Position numbers and translations under genes: made by a program | Shown: positions 58,737-64,000 of the stretch, piece by piece | Position numbering within the stretch: the stretch's first letter is position 1 | Layout of the letters: every line of letters begins with the position of its first letter | Notes under the pieces: generated by a model | The model's database searches: none | Told to the model about the DNA's origin: nothing | Seen by the model: the letters and a program-made list of their open reading frames with translations, nothing else | NCBI GenBank assembly: GCA_022385755.1 | Contig: MU278372.1 | Coordinates: 1-64,000 of the forward strand | Reading direction: 5' to 3' | Source of the DNA: Trametopsis cervina | Taxonomy: Eukaryota > Basidiomycota > Agaricomycetes > Polyporales > Irpicaceae | DNA: 64,000 bases

Positions 58737-61700
58737 CTACTCCTCGGATATACGTTCGAAGAACTGCTTCAATGTTCCAGACAGAACCTCTGGGAGCGCT
58801 TCGACATCTCTAACCACTACATAGTATTCGAAGGGGAATGAGTCCAGATAACGAGAAACTGTGAGCTCCATGCGACCGTTTACATCCTTGTACGCCACTT
58901 GGTTCATTGAGAGAATCGAGTTCTGGGCTGCCGCGTCGGACATGGATGTAGCAGAAGCGGTGTTGGAATGGAGGGAATCAAGGATTATGAAGACGACCAT
59001 AACTCGCTGTTCTTCGGCTCTACGCAATACATTTCTCAATTGCTCGTGGTCTTGACAGATACCGTCAGAGATAATGATCTCCAACTGCCATAGATCTGCG
59101 GCGGAACTTGAAGAAGCTGCATTTCGCTCGCGAGCTTGCTCTAGAAGGGTCAGACTTGTCTCGAGCAGGGATAGCACTTGAGTAGCTTTCTGATCAAATC
59201 GGAATGCATCCATGACCTTCGCTCCCGACTGGTCATTGAACGGAACGCCCCCAAAGCTGTGTATGACATCTACGCTCTGTCCGAATTTCGCGATCGCTAC
59301 ATCTCCGACTTCGAGACGATTGAGGGCCTTGGAGACCAGCGCAAGAGTTTGGAATGCAAGGTGCACGGAGTGAGATTCGGCCATAGAACGGGAGTCATCC
59401 AAGGCAATGAGAACTTGATACTCTCGCTGACTTGGCCTGGTACGTCGGAGCCAGATCTTGTCTTTGGTGTATTCGCTAGCGATGTAAGGAATGATCTTCT
59501 TCATGTTCAGCCTCTTTCCAGTACGATAGTCCCCTTTAAGACGTGTCGCCATAGTGGGTTCAAGGATCAACCGAAGTTGCTCACATAGGGCGTATGCGAG
59601 GTCGTGAGTGAGTGATTCGTACCGACGCCATATATGCTCCGCTTCACCGGAAGGCTGCCCGCGACTATGCCACTCCCGAACCTCCAATTCGACCACTTGA
59701 CCCAACTCATCACGCTCCGGGGCTGTAACCACGTCTGCGAGGGGTATAGGCTTCTGTTCTGCATCGACTGTATTGGCTGGTTGACGAGATAACACGTCCG
59801 CGGGTGTCAACACGCTCTCGATTGTGCCGAGACTCCCAGACGTCTCCTCGGCTTTCAAGGAAGAGAGATGAGCGTCTTTAGCAGGATCTGGTTCGTCTAT
59901 TTGCATCTGATTATCCACAGGTCCATCTTGCTCATGCGCATCCGTTTCTTCGTCGATGAGATTTAAGTCGCGTAGTCTAGCAACTTCATCCTGTCGGGCA
60001 GGGCCGAGCGCTTGCATTTCGGTCTGGCTGTCATCCTCCTGCACATACTCCAGTTGTTGTGGTATGATGTCCTCTGTGCCGGGAGCAGGTTGTTGTTGAG
60101 GGACGGGATCCATGTTATCCAAGATCTCAGAGAAACGCTGTGCAACGTCCTTCAAAGCATCACCTAGACTGCGTAGGGGGTTTGGCATCTGATGCTCCGA
60201 CCTAGCTTGAGGGGTAGATTGTGCCCCTGTCCTTCGCGTCCCTGTAGCATCACCAGAAGTGGGCATCTCGTTCAGAGAGGTGTTTGTGGAAGGATCCGTC
60301 GGTTCTGATGACTGATTTGGATCGGGCAATCTACTCCCAGAATCAATACAACGTCGACGCAAAAAAAGAGAGACATACTCAGTAGTCTCCGATTCCTCGC
60401 TTTTATCGTGCTCCCCTTCAGGGCCCCCTGTCTCTCCTGTTGAGCCACTTCCACCATCTTGAGGTTCGGTAGCGTTGGACTGCGTGGCTTCTACTGGTTC
60501 GGACTTCTCCCCTGTACCGGAGCCATCTCCTGCATGAGTGTCTGCTGCAGCCACTACAGGATCGACATTTTCCTCGGTGGGCTTTTGGTCGGGGACATCC
60601 TCGTTCGTAGCTTGTGCCAGACCAGCCTCATCGACTTCCGACATAGCATCATCACCAGCATCCCGTTCACCATCGTCCGGGCGTTGATCGTCTGGTTCTT
60701 CACCGTCATCCATAAGGTCGTCCTCACTATCCCCTGCACTTTCCTCCTGCCCACCGTCCACATCCTCCTCGAGCTGCATGTCGTCAGGAAGATCCAGTGC
60801 GTTGGCGTCTTGGAGATGTTCATCGAGCGGCGCTCCGTCTGGACCACCTGTCTCTTCACCGTCACTTTCCATCGGTACTTCATCCTCCATCTGCTCTTCG
60901 GGTTGTGTGTCAGTGTTTTCAGACTGGGGCTTCTCCGCTTCCTGTGACCTGTCCTTTGATTTCTGTTCACTCTCTTTGGCGACTACGTCAGACTGGCCCG
61001 TCTCTTTCGTCGAATGATCTTCGTTGGTCTTGCCAGATTGTTCTTCCTTCTCCGAGCCCTGCTCATCTCCCCATAGCTTCTCGTCAATCGCATTTTCATC
61101 TGATGGGTCCAGTTCTTCTTGACGTTCTTCTGGGTCCACGTCGCTACCTTCGTCTCCACTGTCTTCCTCGTCCTCTTCTCCCTCCGATACATCCTGCATT
61201 TCACCTCCGAAATCTTCGCTCATTTCGATAGCATTCCCTTCTTCTGCTCTCTCCACCTTCTCATCCGCTTGCCCCTCATCACCTTGAAGTCCCTCAACCT
61301 GGCTCTCATCTTGTATATCCTTGCTTACGTTTTCCTTCCCTGTACCTTCTCCTAGTCCGGACCCGTCAACTAGCTCTTTCCCCTCGGCCCCTTCTCCTTC
61401 CGCTTCTTCGCTGTCTTGTGGCTGACAGAATCCGTCCTTTGCAACTCTTAGCACGATGGAACATATAATGTGATTGAGCTTGAACAGCGCCTTCGTCCAG
61501 CCAGCGTGGTTAGAGATGTGACGAGTAGCCAGCCATGAGTATTGCTCCAGGAACGGAAGGAGTCTATCCACTGAATTCTTGATACTTGACTGAGAAGCAG
61601 ACGCCAGATCGACGAAAAAGCCTGCGAGGCCGTTCTCCACCATGTCCAAGCCGAGTTTGTCTGCCATCTGGAATACGAAGCTGTTGTCGTCACGGATATA

Positions 61701-64000
61701 GCTATCACGATCCTCGTTGACATCCTCATCTCTTTCAGGGCAGAGGATTAGCAACTTCTGCACTGATAGAAGAAGACTGTCGACGATGCGGTCACCAGTG
61801 GGCGTATCCGATGCAGTATCGCTCGGTAATGTCAACTCAGGGGGCGTCTTCGTCGCCAACCAAGTAACGATCGGCTCGACGAAAAGTCTGAGATGTGGGA
61901 GACTTGGCAGCAGAGATTGGAGGCTGCTTGTGACATTTTTTATCTGTGCCACAGCTTCCGTAACTATCGTTGCTTCATCTTTCGGTAATCGTCAGGTGGC
62001 CGTATTTACACGTAGATAATGGGTAGACTCACCGTCAAGCAATACGCGATACTCTGAAGAATGCACATCATTCCATAAAGCACCAAGAGAGCGCTTGAAC
62101 GGTTGGAGGGATGTGATCATGTCGCTAATGAGCTCTAGTATATGCGGGGGAGCGTCAAACGAGGGGACTTCTTCTTTGACATTCCTAATAGTATCGGTAA
62201 TCCCTTCTAGCGCTTCACATAGCCGTATTGTGGTCTCTTTGGCATAGAGTATTGCTTGTTCTACGCATTCGCCCGCGGCGACGATCTTTGGGCGTGCCGA
62301 AAGCATTCGCATTCTGCCAATCATTCTCTGGATAATCTCAAACTGGTTGGAGACCTTTGCCAGGCTACATAGGGTATATCGTCAACAGGTGGTCGGTAGT
62401 TTAGTCTGCAAACCCCAACGTACCTGGTTCGATTGCGTACAGCAATTGAAAGAATAGATTCTGCGAAAAGGGATGCTCGCTGGAGGTCTCGTCTGGAGAT
62501 ATCAGAATGGTGAGTCGACAGTGACTCCCTGAGGGCCGGCATTTCACTGAACAGACGATACAGATAATATTCAGCCTTGACGATCGTGGCATCATCCTGC
62601 GTGAGGGGCGGGAGTATTGGCTGTTCCCGAGGCCAGTGCTTGCTATGATGTTGACTGAGGACCTCAGGCTTCACTCCAGAGGGAATACCTGCTCGTTTGA
62701 GCTCTTTCATGAAATCGCTCCAGGCCTTTCGTTTCCTGTTCAGTAGATTCTTCTGTAGAGTTTTTCTACGACTGGCATCGGCATCCTTCGGGATTGTCTC
62801 TTTAGCCAGTAGCTCGGAAGTGCGCAGAATATCATCGGCGAGACTCTCCACACTGCGAGGATCATGTTGAACAACTGCCTCTGATATCCTTTCGCGAATA
62901 AATGAAGCAAATCTGTCGTAGGTCCTTGACAAATCCGTGAGGTGCGCTGCATGGAGGGTGGACGAGGTGGTTGGGAAAGTGATAACCGACAAGGGCGGAA
63001 GAGAGGTTTGAGGGACGGATGGTTGTTCTGGCATTGCGCTAGTCGAAGTCCATGTCAATAGGGGGGCAACCGGTTGGCGCAACACGTCCCGGAACTTCCG
63101 GATGATCTTGTACAGCTGTCTGTGTGTCTTTTGAGCGCTCTGTTTGAGAGCATGAACATTGACGTCCCTCCAACTAGCCAACTTGATGAAACCGCGAATA
63201 TCCTTTTCGAGAGCAGCACGTTGATTTGATAGAGAATTGGAGACGTTGGAAGCAAACTGTGAGTAGTACTGGCGAGTGGTATGAAGAATTGACCGGACTC
63301 TTAGAAGCCAGGCACGGCGCGGGTTTGATTCATGTGCCGACAAAGAGGCTGCGAAGATTTCCATAGAGTGGAGTAACGAGAGTCGAGCATGGTACTGTCC
63401 AGCTGCGCTTGACCGCATGAATTCATCCAACAGAGGCACGAGGTCCTCCAAGAAGTTCGTTAGAGCGAAGGTCGATTGCTCTTCATCCATATCTGCATGC
63501 GCTATGTGCATGACACCACGAATGACAGCATCGTACAGACGGAACCACCATTCAGAAACAGTCGAGGAAAAGTCTCTGGCTTGGCGATCGAGAAGACCCT
63601 GCCAAGCAGACAACTCTAGACGCCTCCATTCGACGATGAGTGTGGTCAAGGAATGTGTCTCTTCCTTGAGGCTGTTTTCGCGGTTGGCATACATCTCCCA
63701 GTCTTCGATGTTCCCTAGAAGCTGCTCCAAAGCCGAGAGTATCCGGGCTATAGGGCTGCGGAAGCTGAGCTTCAGGATGGCCTCACATCTACTTTTGAGG
63801 TGCTGAAGAACCATTTGTTCGGGCCACTGAGCAATCAGCACGTCTACCCGTCGAATCAGCGAGCTAACTATGCCGATAGCTTTCCTGATCTCGGGGATAT
63901 TCTCGTCGAAGTAGAAGTCGTACGCTCTGCCACGAGAAGCTGGTATACTGTGGAGCTTGACCATCTCATTCCTGAGGGAGTCGATTTGGAAGGGCAAGCT
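58737..64000 (-). CDS. mdn1: Midasin (Mdn1/Rea1), C-terminal part, 5' end outside window
   Basis: Giant AAA ATPase that strips assembly factors from pre-60S ribosomes in the nucleolus and nucleoplasm. The window holds only the C-terminal 1,650 or so residues: part of the linker (WAYDFYFDEN-type helical region, 62321-64000), a helical block (61992-62324), a long Asp/Glu-rich stretch (about 59870-61400), and the MIDAS domain. The MIDAS motif reads VLIALDDSRSMAES (about 59379-59408), followed by VAIAKFGQSVDVIHSFGG and IIISDGICQDHEQLRNVLR. This domain binds ubiquitin-like domains of Rsa4 and Ytm1. The end is TLKQFFERISEE. Introns lie near 60335-60385, 61953-62028 and 62340-62425. The AAA modules lie beyond 64000. 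Confidence 0.93.

Noticed and set aside
1..64000. Transposon, CRISPR, biosynthetic cluster or mating-type locus
   Set aside because: No terminal repeats, transposase, spaced repeats, backbone enzymes or paired HD1/HD2 genes were seen.

Overview
This window reads as nuclear DNA of a mushroom-forming basidiomycete (an agaricomycete-like fungus). The evidence is eukaryotic genes with many introns of about 40-70 nt bounded by GT...AG, fungal versions of housekeeping proteins (Pob3 without an HMG box, a short two-repeat alpha-actinin, Mob2, Mlp-type nucleoporin), F-box and LRR genes of the kind common in agarics, and a nuclear tRNA-Lys with an anticodon-loop intron. I see no operons, CRISPR arrays, viral genes or intact transposons. 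Exons were joined by eye from splice signals and reading frame, so single splice sites may be off.

Layout. 1-2.8 kb: no recognisable gene. 2.8-7.5 kb (+): large disordered protein ending in a Ras-association plus PH module. 7.8-10.0 kb (-): FACT subunit Pob3, divergent from alpha-actinin (10.3-13.1 kb, +), followed by RNA polymerase III subunit Rpc11 (+). 14.0-16.9 kb (-): secreted serine carboxypeptidase with a possible GPI tail. 17.7-24.1 kb (-): an LRR/F-box-like protein, a type II membrane protein and an unknown helical protein. 24.6-31.3 kb (-): Mlp/TPR nucleoporin. 31.8-33.7 kb: Mob2 (+) convergent with cofilin (-). 34.1-35.4 kb (-): F-box protein. 36.4-40.6 kb (+): protein kinase with a long coiled-coil tail. 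41.2-42.2 kb (-): small mitochondrial-type membrane protein. 42.35 kb: tRNA-Lys(UUU). 42.9-44.8 kb (+): multipass membrane protein. 45.3-48.2 kb (-): GCFC/PAXBP1-type splicing protein, sharing a 156-bp promoter with a Rad60/Esc2-type SUMO-like protein (48.4-50.0 kb, +). 50.3-51.6 kb (+): RanGAP. 51.8-53.0 kb (-): DUF3605/Gig1-like protein, divergent from a helical, possibly SAC3-like protein (53.2-54.4 kb, +). 54.8-56.3 kb (+): divergent homeodomain-like protein. 56.4-58.5 kb (-): DCAF4-like WD40 protein. 58.7-64.0 kb (-): C-terminal part of midasin, running off the window.

Two themes recur. Nuclear and RNP functions (FACT, Pol III, Mlp/TPR, GCFC, Rad60-like, RanGAP, midasin) and polarity/cytoskeleton functions (RA-PH protein, alpha-actinin, Mob2, cofilin). 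This is probably ordinary clustering of housekeeping genes and not a functional operon. I found no convincing new defence or biosynthetic system. The least explained items are the RA-PH adaptor, the kinase with an altered HRD motif, the odd homeodomain-like protein, the inverted LRR/F-box protein, and the unknown proteins at 19.5-24.1 kb and 53.2-54.4 kb.
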